From: Bordetella genomosp. 11
Lineage (GTDB): Bacteria > Pseudomonadota > Gammaproteobacteria > Burkholderiales > Burkholderiaceae_B
Direction: 5' to 3'
Assembly: GCF_002261215.1 (NCBI RefSeq)
Contig: NZ_NEVS01000001.1
Span: 1,302,001-1,366,000 of the forward strand
DNA: 64,000 nucleotides
Shown: one piece after another, positions 51,961-61,695 of the stretch
Position numbering within the stretch: position 1 is the first letter of the stretch
Layout of the letters: each line of letters opens with the position of its first letter
Notes under the pieces: model-generated
Told to the model about the DNA's origin: nothing
What the model saw: the letters and a program-made list of their open reading frames with translations, nothing else
Database searches by the model: none
Position numbers and translations under genes: made by a program

Positions 51961-53148
51961 ATGCAGGAGACCCACCGCGCGCCGGGCGCATCGGCTTCGC
52001 CATCGGAGCTGGCGATACGGGACATCGAGGCCCATGCCGTCTCTTTCCCCGTGCCCGCGCAGAACAGCGTCACGCTGGGCGTGGGGCGGGCGGTCAAGCG
52101 CGACGCGGTCATCGTGAAGGTGACCACGGCCGGCGGCCTGGTCGGATACGGCGAATCGCATCACGGCCGCGCGCACACCACCGTGGCGCACTTCATCAAC
52201 AGCGCCTTGAAGCCCATGGTGCTGGGCATGGACGCCACGGACACCGTGGGCGTGTGGCAGCGCATTTATGAACGCCAGCTGGCCAGCCATGGCCTGGGCG
52301 CCGGCGCTGCCATCGCGATGAGCGGCCTGGATATGGCCTTGTGGGATATCCGCGGCAAGGCGGTGGGCTGGCCGCTTTACCGCCTGCTGGGCGGCTCGCG
52401 GCGCGCGATTCCGGCTTATGCGGGCGGGGTGGCCTTGGGCTGGCAGGATCCGCAGGCGCTGGTGGCGGAGGCCAGGCGCCATGTCGAAGCTGGCTACCGC
52501 GCCGTCAAGCTGCGGCTGGGCGATACCGTGCAGCGCGACCTTGCGCGGGTGCGCGCCGTGCGCGAGGCACTGGGCGAGGACATCGCCATCCTGACGGATG
52601 CCAATGCCGCCTACCGCGTCGATGACGCGCGTGCCGTCATGCCGGTGCTGGACGAATTGAACATCGGCTGGCTGGAAGAGCCGTTTCCCGCCCACGACGC
52701 GGCCAGCTACGCGCAGGCCCGCCGCTTCGGCCGCCTGCCGCTGGCGGCGGGCGAGAACCACTACACCCGCTTCGAGTTCGAGCGGCTGTTCGACGAGCGC
52801 AACGTCACGATATGGCAGCCGGACCTCTCGAAAACCGGCGGTATCACCGAGACCCTGCGCATCGCCGCCATGGCATCGGTGCGCAAGCTTCCCATCCATA
52901 TCCATTCGTCCATGACCGGCATCAACATGGCGGCGACCGTGCACGTGCTCGCCGCCATCGACAACGCCGGGTACTTCGAGGCCGATGTGTCCAAGGGCAA
53001 TCTGTTCCGCGACGCGTTGGTGGACCGCGCTTTCACCCTCGATACGGATGGATGCGTCCGTCCGTCGGACAAGCCCGGTATCGGCGTGGAGGTCGACGAG
53101 GCCTTCATCGCCGCGCATCCGGCCATCGAAGGCCCGGCGTATGTCTGA
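51961..53148 (+). CDS. Mandelate racemase/muconate-lactonising enzyme family protein (enolase superfamily)
   Basis: A 395-residue enzyme from ATG 51961; ATG 51949 is also in frame, but GGAGACGAGG is better placed as the ribosome-binding site of the later one. It has the capping domain and a TIM barrel with metal ligands in LTDANAAY, WLEEPFP and LAAGENHYT, and a second-strand base in AVKLRLG. The HIHSS segment may give the opposing base. Such enzymes abstract the alpha proton of a carboxylate (racemase, dehydratase, cycloisomerase). The substrate is unknown; it heads the cluster. Confidence 0.82.
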   Translation: MQETHRAPGASASPSELAIRDIEAHAVSFPVPAQNSVTLGVGRAVKRDAVIVKVTTAGGLVGYGESHHGRAHTTVAHFINSALKPMVLGMDATDTVGVWQRIYERQLASHGLGAGAAIAMSGLDMALWDIRGKAVGWPLYRLLGGSRRAIPAYAGGVALGWQDPQALVAEARRHVEAGYRAVKLRLGDTVQRDLARVRAVREALGEDIAILTDANAAYRVDDARAVMPVLDELNIGWLEEPFPAHDAASYAQARRFGRLPLAAGENHYTRFEFERLFDERNVTIWQPDLSKTGGITETLRIAAMASVRKLPIHIHSSMTGINMAATVHVLAAIDNAGYFEADVSKGNLFRDALVDRAFTLDTDGCVRPSDKPGIGVEVDEAFIAAHPAIEGPAYV

Positions 53149-53161
53149 GCGAGCAACACAC

Positions 53162-54652
53162 ATGGCAGATAGCGAAGGCAAGAACCTGATCGGCGGGCAA
53201 TGGGTGCGGGCAGCCGCCGGTGAAAGCGGCCGGCGCCGCGATCCCGCCGACGGCACGGCCTTGGGCAGCTTCGCCGAAAGCGGCGAGGCGGACGCGCGCG
53301 ATGCCATCGCCGCCGCGCGCCGCGCCTTCGATGCCACGGCCTGGGCGCAAAGCCCGCGCGTGCGGCAGATGACGTTGCTGCGCTGGGCCGATCGCATGGA
53401 GACGCGGGCCGACGCGCTGGCGCGAGCCCTGACCCGCGAGAACGGCAAGGTACTGGCGCAGTCCCGCGGCGAGATCGCGGCGGCGATTTCGGAAATCAGG
53501 TACTACGCCGGATTGGCGCGCTACATCCCCGGGCATGCCTTCGAAGTGGAGCCGGGCGTGTTCTCTACCTTGATCAAGGAGCCGGCCGGCGTGGCCGGCC
53601 TGATCATCCCCTGGAATGCGCCGGCGGTGCTGCTGGTGCGCGCCCTGGCCCCGGCATTGGCGGCCGGTTGCAGCGTGGTGGTCAAGCCCGCGTGGCAGAC
53701 GGCGGGCCTGAGCGCGGCCATCATCGCCGCGCTTGCCGAGGATGCGGATATGCCCGGCGGGGTGGTCAATATGCTGACGGAGACCGGCAGCGACGTGGCG
53801 CGGACGCTGGTGGCTTCCGCCGATGTGGACGTCATCAGCTTTACCGGGTCGAACGAGGTGGGACAGCGCATCATGGCCGCGGCCGCGCCCACGATGAAGA
53901 AGCTGTCGCTCGAACTGGGCGGTAAATCGTGCTGCCTGGTGTTCGAGGACATCGACCCGGACTGGGCCGCGCCCCGGCTGGCGGCCGCCGCGACGATTAT
54001 CTCGGGACAGCAGTGCACCGCCGCGCGCCGGGTGCTGGTGCATGCATCGCGTTACGACGCGATGAAACGCGCCTTGCGGGAGGCCCTCGCGGCGATCCGC
54101 CTGGGTCCGGGCATGCAGCCGCAGGCGCAAATGGGACCGCTGATCGACGAAGCCGCGCGGGAGCAGGTCTGGGCGCGCGTGGAGCAGGCCCAGCAATGCG
54201 CCGACGAAGTCGTGCTGGCGGCGCAGCGCCCGGGCGGCGAACTGGCCGCGGGTTGCTTCATGTCGCCGTCGCTGGTGGCGCACCGCGACACCGGTGCCTT
54301 CTTTATCCAGGAGGAAATCTTCGGGCCTTTGCTGGTGCTGGAGACATTCCAGGACGAGGCCGAGGCGGTCGCGCGCGCCAACCATACGGAGTTCGGCTTG
54401 TCGGCCAGCGTATGGACGCATGATGGGGCGCGCGCCATGCGCGTGGCGCGGGCGCTGCGCAACGGCACGGTATGGATCAACGATCACAACAAGCTGTATG
54501 CCGAAGCCGAGACCGGCGGCTACCGGCGCAGCGGCCTGGGCCGCCTGCACGGCTACGACGCACTGATCGACTTCACGGAAGTGAAGCACATCTACCAGGA
54601 CGCCGGCGTGGTCGCGCCGCGTGCGCTGGACGGCGGGCAGCCTGCCCGCTAA
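53162..54652 (+). CDS. NAD(P)-dependent aldehyde dehydrogenase
   Basis: A 496-residue ALDH. ATG 53162 is chosen because it aligns residue by residue with the paralogue at 29854; ATG 53141 overlapping the previous stop is the alternative. Catalytic residues are Asn152, Glu251 and Cys285 (GQQCTA). In the furan-pathway reading it could oxidise furfural or a formylfuroate to the acid, or serve the enolase-superfamily product. Its stop is 74 bp before the Bug gene. Confidence 0.9.
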   Translation: MADSEGKNLIGGQWVRAAAGESGRRRDPADGTALGSFAESGEADARDAIAAARRAFDATAWAQSPRVRQMTLLRWADRMETRADALARALTRENGKVLAQSRGEIAAAISEIRYYAGLARYIPGHAFEVEPGVFSTLIKEPAGVAGLIIPWNAPAVLLVRALAPALAAGCSVVVKPAWQTAGLSAAIIAALAEDADMPGGVVNMLTETGSDVARTLVASADVDVISFTGSNEVGQRIMAAAAPTMKKLSLELGGKSCCLVFEDIDPDWAAPRLAAAATIISGQQCTAARRVLVHASRYDAMKRALREALAAIRLGPGMQPQAQMGPLIDEAAREQVWARVEQAQQCADEVVLAAQRPGGELAAGCFMSPSLVAHRDTGAFFIQEEIFGPLLVLETFQDEAEAVARANHTEFGLSASVWTHDGARAMRVARALRNGTVWINDHNKLYAEAETGGYRRSGLGRLHGYDALIDFTEVKHIYQDAGVVAPRALDGGQPAR

Positions 54653-54726
54653 GGCGCGGCGCCGGCGCCACCCGGTATCCGGATGGCCCGGCTCGCGAAT
54701 GACAACGTAAAAACGTGGAGACAAGG

Positions 54727-55701
54727 ATGATAAGAAAACTGGGGAAATGCCTGGCAACGGCGGCATTGACGGCCGCGGCCGCGATGACGGGGCCGGCGCA
54801 TGCCGGATATCCGGACAAGGCCGTGCGCATCATCGTGCCGTATACGCCGGGCGGCTTCAACGACACCATGGCGCGCGTCTTCGCCAAGAAGCTGCAGGAG
54901 GCGATGGGACAGCCTTTCATTGTCGAGAACAAGCCGGGCGCGGGCACGGTGATCGGTACGGAGGCGGGCGCCCGCGCGGCGCCGGATGGCTACACCCTGG
55001 TCATCGTCGGATTCCCGCTGGTGTCCAACCAGTTCCTGTATCGCAAGCTGCCGTATGACGCGAAGAAGGACTTCGAGCCCATCATCGTCGGCGCGCAAAC
55101 GCCGAACTTCCTGGTGGTGAAGGCGTCCTCGCCCGTGCAGTCGCTGGCGGACCTCGTCAAGCGGGCCAAGGCGCAGCCGGGCAAGCTGAACTACGCCACC
55201 GCGGGTACCGGCACGTCGAATCACCTGACCATGGCCTACTTCCAGGAGGAAGCCGGCATCCGGCTGGTGCAGGTGCCGTACAAGGGCAGCGCGCCCATGG
55301 TCACGGATCTGCTGGGCGGCCAGGTCGACACGATGTTCGACAACACGCCGAATGTGCTGCCGCACATCAAGGCCGGCAAGATGCGCGCGCTGGGTGTCAC
55401 CAGCGCGAAGCGCTCGCCGCTGGCGCCGGACGTGCCGACGGTGGCCGAACAGGGCTACCCCGGTTTCGAGGTTTCCGTCTGGTACGGGCTGGCCGCCCCG
55501 GCGGGCACGCCGCGCCCCATCGTGGAGCGCCTGAACGCCGAGTTGAACAAGGCGCTGCAGGCGCCGGACGTACGCAAGATATTCGCCGAGCAAGGGGTGG
55601 AGCCGGTGGGGGGATCGCTGGAGGAATTCCGCCAGTTTTTCGATGCCCAGATGTCGAAGTGGTCCAAGGTGATCCAGGCGGCGGGCATACAGGCGGAATG
55701 A
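54727..55701 (+). CDS. Bug-family substrate-binding protein
   Basis: A 324-residue periplasmic binding protein from ATG 54727, with GGAGACAAGG as ribosome-binding site (ATG 54715 lies inside that site). The signal peptide ends near AHA-GYPD. Bug marks are VRIIVPYTPGGFNDTMARVFA, VENKPGAGT and VQVPYKGSAPMVTDLLGG. Placed between the aldehyde dehydrogenase and the molybdenum hydroxylase, it is the natural uptake component for the compound degraded here, probably an aromatic or furan carboxylate. Confidence 0.88.
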   Translation: MIRKLGKCLATAALTAAAAMTGPAHAGYPDKAVRIIVPYTPGGFNDTMARVFAKKLQEAMGQPFIVENKPGAGTVIGTEAGARAAPDGYTLVIVGFPLVSNQFLYRKLPYDAKKDFEPIIVGAQTPNFLVVKASSPVQSLADLVKRAKAQPGKLNYATAGTGTSNHLTMAYFQEEAGIRLVQVPYKGSAPMVTDLLGGQVDTMFDNTPNVLPHIKAGKMRALGVTSAKRSPLAPDVPTVAEQGYPGFEVSVWYGLAAPAGTPRPIVERLNAELNKALQAPDVRKIFAEQGVEPVGGSLEEFRQFFDAQMSKWSKVIQAAGIQAE

Positions 55702-55713
55702 CGGGAGCAGTGC

Positions 55714-58700
55714 ATGGACGCCAGGGCTGAAACTCGGGACACGGCCGCGATGGACGAAACGGCGCCGCGCGCGCACGTGGGATCACCCCGCATGCGCGTG
55801 GAGGACCAGGCCATCCTGACCGGGCGCGGCCAGTACGGCGACGATGCCGCCACGCATGCCGGCACCCTGCATGCGGCAATCGTGCGTTCCCCGCATGCCC
55901 ACGCCCGCGTGACGCGTGTCGATGGCGCGCGCGCCATGGCGCTGCCCGGCGTGCGGGCCGTGCTCACGCCCGACGACGTGGCGGGCTGGTCGCGGCCCTT
56001 CGTCGTGGGCGTCAAGCAGCCGATGGAGCAGTGGGCGCTGGCGATGGACAAGGTGCGCTACGTCGGCGAGCCGGTGGCGGTAGTGATCGCCGAGTCGCGC
56101 TACGCGGCCGAGGATGGCGTGGACCTGGTGGACGTGGCATACGAGCCGCTGCCGGCCGCCGTGTCCATCGAGGACGCGATCGCCGCCGACGCGGCCGTGC
56201 TGCACGATAAGGTGGGAAGCAATATCGTCAGCGACCGCTCTTTCCGCTATGGCGATCCGGAATCCGCCTTCGCCGGCGCGGACCATCGCATCGGCCTGAC
56301 CGTGCGCTACCCGCGCAATTCCTGCACGCCCATCGAGTGCGCCGTGGTGATCGCGGAATATGTGTCCGCGCAGGACGGCTACGACGTCCGCTCCAATTTC
56401 ATGGGGCCGTTCTCCCTGCATACCGTCATGGCGCTGGCGCTGAAGGTGCCGGGCAACCGGCTGCGGCATCGTACCTTCGCCGATTCGGGGGGCAGTTTCG
56501 GCGTCAAGCAGGCGGTGTTTCCATATGCGGTACTGATGTGCCTGGCCGCGCGCAAGGCCAACGCGCCGGTCAAGTGGGTGGAGGACAGGCTGGAGCATCT
56601 GGCCGGCGCCACCTCGGCCACCGGGCGGCTGTGCCACATCGAGGCGGCGGTGTCGGCGGATGGGCGCATCCAGGCGCTGTCCTATGACCAGTACGACGAT
56701 TGCGGCGGCTATCTGCGCGCCCCCGAACCGGCGACTTTCTATCGGATGCATGGCTGCCTGACGGGGGCGTACGACATCCCCAACCTGGCCGTGCGCAATC
56801 GCGTGGTGCTGACCAACAAGACCCCGGCCGGCCTGGTGCGCGGGTTCGGCGGACCCCAGGTGTACTTCGCGCTGGAGCGGTTGATGCAGCGTATCGCGGG
56901 CGAGCTGGCGCTGGACCCGCTGGAGCTGTATCGCCGCAACTTCATCGGCCGGGATGCCTTCCCCTATCGCGCCGCCGCGGGCGCGCTGATCGATTCCGGC
57001 GACTACCACGGCGCGCTGGACCTGGCGTGGCGGCAGGGCGGCCTGGAAGCGTTGTACGCGCGGCGCGAGGAAGTCCGCGCGCGCGGCGGGCTGTACGGCA
57101 TCGGCTACGCCGCCATTGTCGAGCCCTCGATTTCCAATATGGGCTATATCACCACGGTGATGCCGCGCGAAGCGCGCGACAAGGCCGGGCCCAAGAACGG
57201 CGGCATCGCCGCGGCAACCGTGTCGGTGGACCCGCTGGGCGGGGTCGGCGTCGTGATCGCATCCGCGCCCGCGGGGCAGGGCCATCGCACCGTCTGCGCG
57301 CAGGTCGTGGCCGACGTGCTGGGGGTGGATCCCGATGCCATCATGGTCAGCGTCGAGTTCGATACGCAGAAAGATGCCTGGTCGGTGGCCGCGGGCAATT
57401 ATTCCAGCCGCTTCGCGGGCGCGGTGGCCGGGACGGTGCACCTGGCGGCGTGCCGGCTGCGCGACAAGCTGGCCACCATCGCGGCGGCGCAAATGGACTG
57501 TGCGCCCGGCGACATCGTGTTCCGCGACGGCACGATCGCGCCGCGCCATGCGCCGCAGGCCGCCGTGCCGTTCACGCGCCTGGCCGCGAATCCGCACTGG
57601 GCGCCCGGCCTGCTGCCCAAGGACATCGAGCCGGGACTGCGGGAGACCGTGTTCTGGTCGCCCGAATCGCTGACCCCGCCCGACGGGAAGGACCGCATCA
57701 ATACGTCGGCCACCTACGGCTTCGCCTTCGACGTCTGCGCGGTGGAGATCGATCGCGATACGGGGCGCGTGCGCATCGACCGCTATGTGACCACGCACGA
57801 TGCCGGCCGCATCCTGAATCCGGCCCTGGCCGACGGCCAGATACGCGGCGCGTTCGCGCAAGGCCTGGGCGCGGCCTTGATGGAGGAATTCCGATACGGG
57901 CCGGACGGCAGCTTCCTGTCCGGCACCTTCGCCGATTACCTTGTGCCCACGACCTGCGAGGTGCCCGAACCGGTCATCCTGCACATGGAGACGCCCAGCC
58001 CTTTCACGCCGCTGGGCGCCAAGGGCCTGGGCGAGGGCAACAATATGAGCACGCCCGTATGCATCGCCAATGCCGTGGCCGACGCGCTGGGCGTGGACGA
58101 TGTGACCCTGCCGCTGACGCCGGCGCGCGTGATGGACCTGATCGGCGTGCAGGATCCGCCGCCATCCAGCGGACATGTGCCGGCGGGGCAGGCCCGCGAA
58201 GGCGGCGAACGTGCCGGCCGTTCCTTGTCCGCGCAGGGCGAGGTACGCCTGGACGCGCCGCCGGACAAGGTGTTTGCCGTCCTGCTGGATCCGCAGGCGC
58301 TCGCCAGGGTGATCCCCGGCTGCAATGCCCTTACGCCGATCGGCGAGCATCGCTATCGCGCCGACGTCACCGTGGGCGTGGGCATGATCAAGGCCCGCTA
58401 TGCGGCCGAGGTCGCGCTGTCCGAGCTGGATCCGCCGCGCAGCCTGCGGCTGGCCGGCACCGGCCTTTCCAGCGTGGGCACCGCCCAGGGCAGCGGCCTG
58501 GTCACGCTGCACGCGGAAGGCGCCGGCACCCGGCTGACCTACGACTACGAGGCCCAGGTGTCCGGCAAGGTTGCCGCGGTGGGCAGCCGCATGCTGGAGG
58601 GCGCGGCGCGCGTCGTCCTGCGGCAGCTGTTCGAACAACTGGGGCAGCAGGCGGGCGGAGGCAAGCGCCCTTCTTGGTGGCGGCGCCTGTTGGGCCGCCG

Positions 58701-58716
58701 GGAGTCGCGGCAATGA
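55714..58716 (+). CDS. Molybdenum hydroxylase large subunit fused to a CoxG-like domain
   Basis: A 1000-residue protein. Residues about 20-810 are a xanthine dehydrogenase/CO dehydrogenase-type large subunit, with the hammerhead domain first (RMRVEDQAILTGRGQYGDDA) and then molybdopterin-cytosine-dinucleotide segments such as VRGFGGPQVYFALERL and GLGEGNNMSTPVCIANAV. It lacks the CO dehydrogenase form I active-site loop, so an organic substrate is likely. Residues about 838-975 form a CoxG/SRPBCC domain (GEVRLDAPPDKVFAVLLDPQ) that is normally a separate protein. It matches HmfA in context: hydroxylation of a furoyl-CoA-like ring. Confidence 0.88.
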   Translation: MDARAETRDTAAMDETAPRAHVGSPRMRVEDQAILTGRGQYGDDAATHAGTLHAAIVRSPHAHARVTRVDGARAMALPGVRAVLTPDDVAGWSRPFVVGVKQPMEQWALAMDKVRYVGEPVAVVIAESRYAAEDGVDLVDVAYEPLPAAVSIEDAIAADAAVLHDKVGSNIVSDRSFRYGDPESAFAGADHRIGLTVRYPRNSCTPIECAVVIAEYVSAQDGYDVRSNFMGPFSLHTVMALALKVPGNRLRHRTFADSGGSFGVKQAVFPYAVLMCLAARKANAPVKWVEDRLEHLAGATSATGRLCHIEAAVSADGRIQALSYDQYDDCGGYLRAPEPATFYRMHGCLTGAYDIPNLAVRNRVVLTNKTPAGLVRGFGGPQVYFALERLMQRIAGELALDPLELYRRNFIGRDAFPYRAAAGALIDSGDYHGALDLAWRQGGLEALYARREEVRARGGLYGIGYAAIVEPSISNMGYITTVMPREARDKAGPKNGGIAAATVSVDPLGGVGVVIASAPAGQGHRTVCAQVVADVLGVDPDAIMVSVEFDTQKDAWSVAAGNYSSRFAGAVAGTVHLAACRLRDKLATIAAAQMDCAPGDIVFRDGTIAPRHAPQAAVPFTRLAANPHWAPGLLPKDIEPGLRETVFWSPESLTPPDGKDRINTSATYGFAFDVCAVEIDRDTGRVRIDRYVTTHDAGRILNPALADGQIRGAFAQGLGAALMEEFRYGPDGSFLSGTFADYLVPTTCEVPEPVILHMETPSPFTPLGAKGLGEGNNMSTPVCIANAVADALGVDDVTLPLTPARVMDLIGVQDPPPSSGHVPAGQAREGGERAGRSLSAQGEVRLDAPPDKVFAVLLDPQALARVIPGCNALTPIGEHRYRADVTVGVGMIKARYAAEVALSELDPPRSLRLAGTGLSSVGTAQGSGLVTLHAEGAGTRLTYDYEAQVSGKVAAVGSRMLEGAARVVLRQLFEQLGQQAGGGKRPSWWRRLLGRRESRQ

Positions 58717-59531
58717 AACCACAGGCATTCGACTATATCCGCGCCGAATCGGCGCAGGACGCCGTGGACGCGCTGGCGCAACTGGGCAGCGATGGCCGCA
58801 TCCTGGCGGGCGGGCAGTCCTTGATGGCGGTACTGAACATGCGGCTCGCCCAGCCGGCGGCGCTGATCGATATATCCCGCGCCGGCGACCTCGATTACGT
58901 GCGCGAGCAGGACGGCTGCCTGGCCGTGGGCGCGGCGGCCACGCAGGCCAGCGTGGAGTGGCGCACCGGCCTGGCCGACGCGGTGCCCCTGCTGGCGCAG
59001 GCGTTTCCCTTCATCTCGCACTTCCAGATCCGCAACCGCGGCACGGTATGCGGATCGGTCGCGCACGCCGACCCCAGCGCCGAGCTGCCCCTGGTGCTGA
59101 CCGCGCTGGAAGGCCAGGTGGTGCTGCGCGGCAGGCGGCGGCGCCGGACCCTGCCGGCCGCCGAATTCTTCCAGGGCATGCTGATGACCGCGCGCGGCCC
59201 CGAAGAGCTGATCGAGGAAGTGCGGTTCCCGCTGGCCCGGGCGGGAACGCGTTACGCGTTCGACGAGTTCTCGGCGCGGCACGGCGATTTCGCGCTGGTG
59301 GCCGTGGCGGCGCTGGCCGATGCGGGCGGGATCACGCTGGCCGTGGGCGGGGTCGCCGACCGGCCGATGGCGCGGCGCTGGCCGCGCCTGGACGGCAAGG
59401 AACTGGAAGCGGCCGTCAACGATTTCGCGTGGGACCTGGGCGCGCAGGACGACCCCCACGTCAGCGCGGCCTTTCGCCGCCAATTGGTGCGGCGCCTGGG
59501 CGCCGGCGTCCTGCGCAAGGTGATGGCATGA
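58713..59531 (+). CDS. Molybdenum hydroxylase FAD-binding medium subunit
   Basis: A 272-residue CoxM-like subunit whose ATG overlaps the large-subunit stop (ATGA). It has the FAD segments ILAGGQSLMAVLNMRLAQP and IRNRGTVCGSVAHADPSAELP. It passes electrons from the iron-sulfur subunit to the acceptor. In the furan-pathway reading it corresponds to HmfB. Length is normal for the family. Confidence 0.93.
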   Translation: MKPQAFDYIRAESAQDAVDALAQLGSDGRILAGGQSLMAVLNMRLAQPAALIDISRAGDLDYVREQDGCLAVGAAATQASVEWRTGLADAVPLLAQAFPFISHFQIRNRGTVCGSVAHADPSAELPLVLTALEGQVVLRGRRRRRTLPAAEFFQGMLMTARGPEELIEEVRFPLARAGTRYAFDEFSARHGDFALVAVAALADAGGITLAVGGVADRPMARRWPRLDGKELEAAVNDFAWDLGAQDDPHVSAAFRRQLVRRLGAGVLRKVMA

Positions 59532-60052
59532 AAAGACTCGAACACGATCGTGAGCACGTGCTGAACGTGGTCCTCAATGGAACGCCGCGCCGCGGCGCCT
59601 GCCCGCCGCGCATGCTGCTGTCGGATTTCCTGCGGCACGAACTCGGCGCGACCGGCACGCACGTGGGATGCGAACACGGCGTCTGCGGCGCCTGCACCGT
59701 CTTGATCGACGGCGTCGCCTCGCGCGCCTGCCTGACGCTGGCGGTCCAGATAGAGGGCCGCCAGGTCGATACGGTGGAGGGTCTGGCCGATGCCGACGGC
59801 ATGCTCAACGACCTGCAGCAGGCCTTTCGCCGCCATCACGCCCTGCAATGCGGCTTCTGCACGGCGGGCATCCTGATGTCCTGCCAGGACTATCTGCGCC
59901 GCCAGCCCGACCCGACCGAGCAGGATGTGCGCGACATGCTGTCCGGTCATCTCTGCCGCTGCACCGGCTACACCAATATCGTCAACGCGGTCATGGAAAC
60001 CGCCGCCGTGCGGCGCGCGGCGGGCGCACCCGAATCGCCCCAGGGGGAGTAA
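59528..60052 (+). CDS. Molybdenum hydroxylase 2Fe-2S small subunit
   Basis: A 174-residue CoxS-like protein, again coupled by an ATGA overlap. It has the plant-type 2Fe-2S cluster (VGCEHGVCGACTVLIDG plus a later Cys) and the second cluster domain (QCGFCTAGILMSC, CRCTGYTNI). It completes the enzyme in the order large-medium-small and corresponds to HmfC in the furan pathway. Confidence 0.94.
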   Translation: MKRLEHDREHVLNVVLNGTPRRGACPPRMLLSDFLRHELGATGTHVGCEHGVCGACTVLIDGVASRACLTLAVQIEGRQVDTVEGLADADGMLNDLQQAFRRHHALQCGFCTAGILMSCQDYLRRQPDPTEQDVRDMLSGHLCRCTGYTNIVNAVMETAAVRRAAGAPESPQGE

Positions 60053-60055
60053 GGC

Positions 60056-61654
60056 ATGCTGGATCTCGGTAGAACTTTTCTGCAAAGCGTTGAGCGCAGC
60101 CCCGACGCGCCGGCAATCGCCGACGGGACGCTCGTGCGCACCTATGGGCTATGGCACGCCGACATCGCCGCGCTCGCGGCGGGCCTGGATGCGCTGGGAT
60201 TGCGGCGCGGCGACCGCGTGCTGGCGGTATTGCAGAACCGCTTCGAGATGGCGACGCTGCATTGGGCATGCCAGTTCAAGGGCATCGTCGTCACGCCGCT
60301 GAACTGGCGCGCGAAACCCGACGAGGTCGAGTATTGCGCGCGCGATGCGCAGGTGCGCGCGGTGTTCTACGAACCGGTCAGCGCCGAATCCGTGCTGGGC
60401 AGCCCGGCCGCCGCCAGCCTGCCCAAAGTGGCGGCCGGCGGAGCCCCGGGCGCCCTGGTCACCTTCGAGGCGCTGCTTGCCGCGCATGCGGGCGCGGCGC
60501 TGGTGCCGCAGGCGCAGGCGGACGATTTCTCGCTGATGTTGTACACGTCCGGTACGACCGGCAAGCCCAAGGGCGTGCCGCGCCGCCACCGCCACGAGCG
60601 CGCCGCCGCGCTGGCGCATGTCGCGCAGAACCTGTATCGGCGCGGCGAACGCACGCTGGGCGTGATGCCGCTGTACCACACCATGGGGGTGCGTTCGCTG
60701 CTGTCGATGGCGATGGTGGACGGCCTGTTCGCCTGCCTGCCGAAATTCGATACCGGGCTGGCGCTGGCGGCAATCGCCGAACACCGGTTGACCTGCCTGT
60801 ACCTGGTGCCGACGCTGTACCACGATATGCTGGCGCATCGCGAACGGCATGGCGGCGACGTATCGTCGGTGACCAAGCTGGGCTTTGCCGGGGCGCCCAT
60901 GCACGACGCCCTGTTGCAGCGCCTGAAGGCGGTCTTCGCGCCCGAGCTGTTCGTCAACCACTACGGGTCTTCGGAGGTTTACACCTGCGCCGTGGATCCC
61001 GACGCGTCGCGCAAGCCGGGCAGCGCGGGCAGGGCGGGCATCAACACGCGCCTGCGCGTCATGCGGCTGGGCGCATCGTCGCCCGACGCCATCGCGCCGC
61101 GCGGCGAAGAAGGCGAAATCATCGCCGACCTGATGGGCGACGAAGCCTTCGAAGGCTATTGGAACCGCCCGGATGCCAATGCCAAGTCCATGCTGGACGG
61201 GTGGTATCGCACCGGAGACACCGGCTACATCGACGAGGACGGCGATCTGTTCGTGACCGGCCGGGTCGACGACATGATCATCAGCGGCGGCGAAAACATA
61301 TCGCCGGTGGATATCGAATCGGTCCTGTCCCTGCACCCGGCGGTGGACGAAGTGGCGGTCGCCGGGCTGCCCGACGAACGCTGGGGCCAGCGCGTCGTGG
61401 CGTTCGTCAAGCGGCATGCGCCGGTGGACGAGGCGGCGCTGGATGCCCACTGCCGGCAATCCGACCTGCTGAATTTCAAGCGCCCGCGCGAGTACGTCTT
61501 TGTGCAGGCCATACCCAAATCGCCGGTGGGCAAGGTGCTGCGGCGCAAGCTGATCGCCGGCGAGTACGACGCGGATCGTGCCGCGGCGGCCGGGCCGTCC
61601 GCATCCGCGGAACCGTCCGCCGCGTCCGCGCCCGCCGGCGGCAAGTCCGCCTGA
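60056..61654 (+). CDS. AMP-forming acid-CoA ligase
   Basis: A 532-residue adenylate-forming enzyme placed 3 bp after the 2Fe-2S subunit. The P-loop-like A3 motif is LYTSGTTGKPKGVPRRH (about residues 161-177), YRTGDTGYIDEDGDLFVTGR is the A7/A8 hinge, and the C-terminal lysine is in PKSPVGKVLRRKL. It makes an acyl-CoA from a carboxylic acid, ATP and CoA. Its position between a Mo hydroxylase and a UbiD decarboxylase is that of HmfD, 2-furoate-CoA ligase; aryl substrates such as hydroxybenzoate are the alternative. Confidence 0.88.
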   Translation: MLDLGRTFLQSVERSPDAPAIADGTLVRTYGLWHADIAALAAGLDALGLRRGDRVLAVLQNRFEMATLHWACQFKGIVVTPLNWRAKPDEVEYCARDAQVRAVFYEPVSAESVLGSPAAASLPKVAAGGAPGALVTFEALLAAHAGAALVPQAQADDFSLMLYTSGTTGKPKGVPRRHRHERAAALAHVAQNLYRRGERTLGVMPLYHTMGVRSLLSMAMVDGLFACLPKFDTGLALAAIAEHRLTCLYLVPTLYHDMLAHRERHGGDVSSVTKLGFAGAPMHDALLQRLKAVFAPELFVNHYGSSEVYTCAVDPDASRKPGSAGRAGINTRLRVMRLGASSPDAIAPRGEEGEIIADLMGDEAFEGYWNRPDANAKSMLDGWYRTGDTGYIDEDGDLFVTGRVDDMIISGGENISPVDIESVLSLHPAVDEVAVAGLPDERWGQRVVAFVKRHAPVDEAALDAHCRQSDLLNFKRPREYVFVQAIPKSPVGKVLRRKLIAGEYDADRAAAAGPSASAEPSAASAPAGGKSA

Positions 61655-61695
61655 CCCGGCATTACCGAACCTAATCCGTCCCGGAGCTGCATTCC

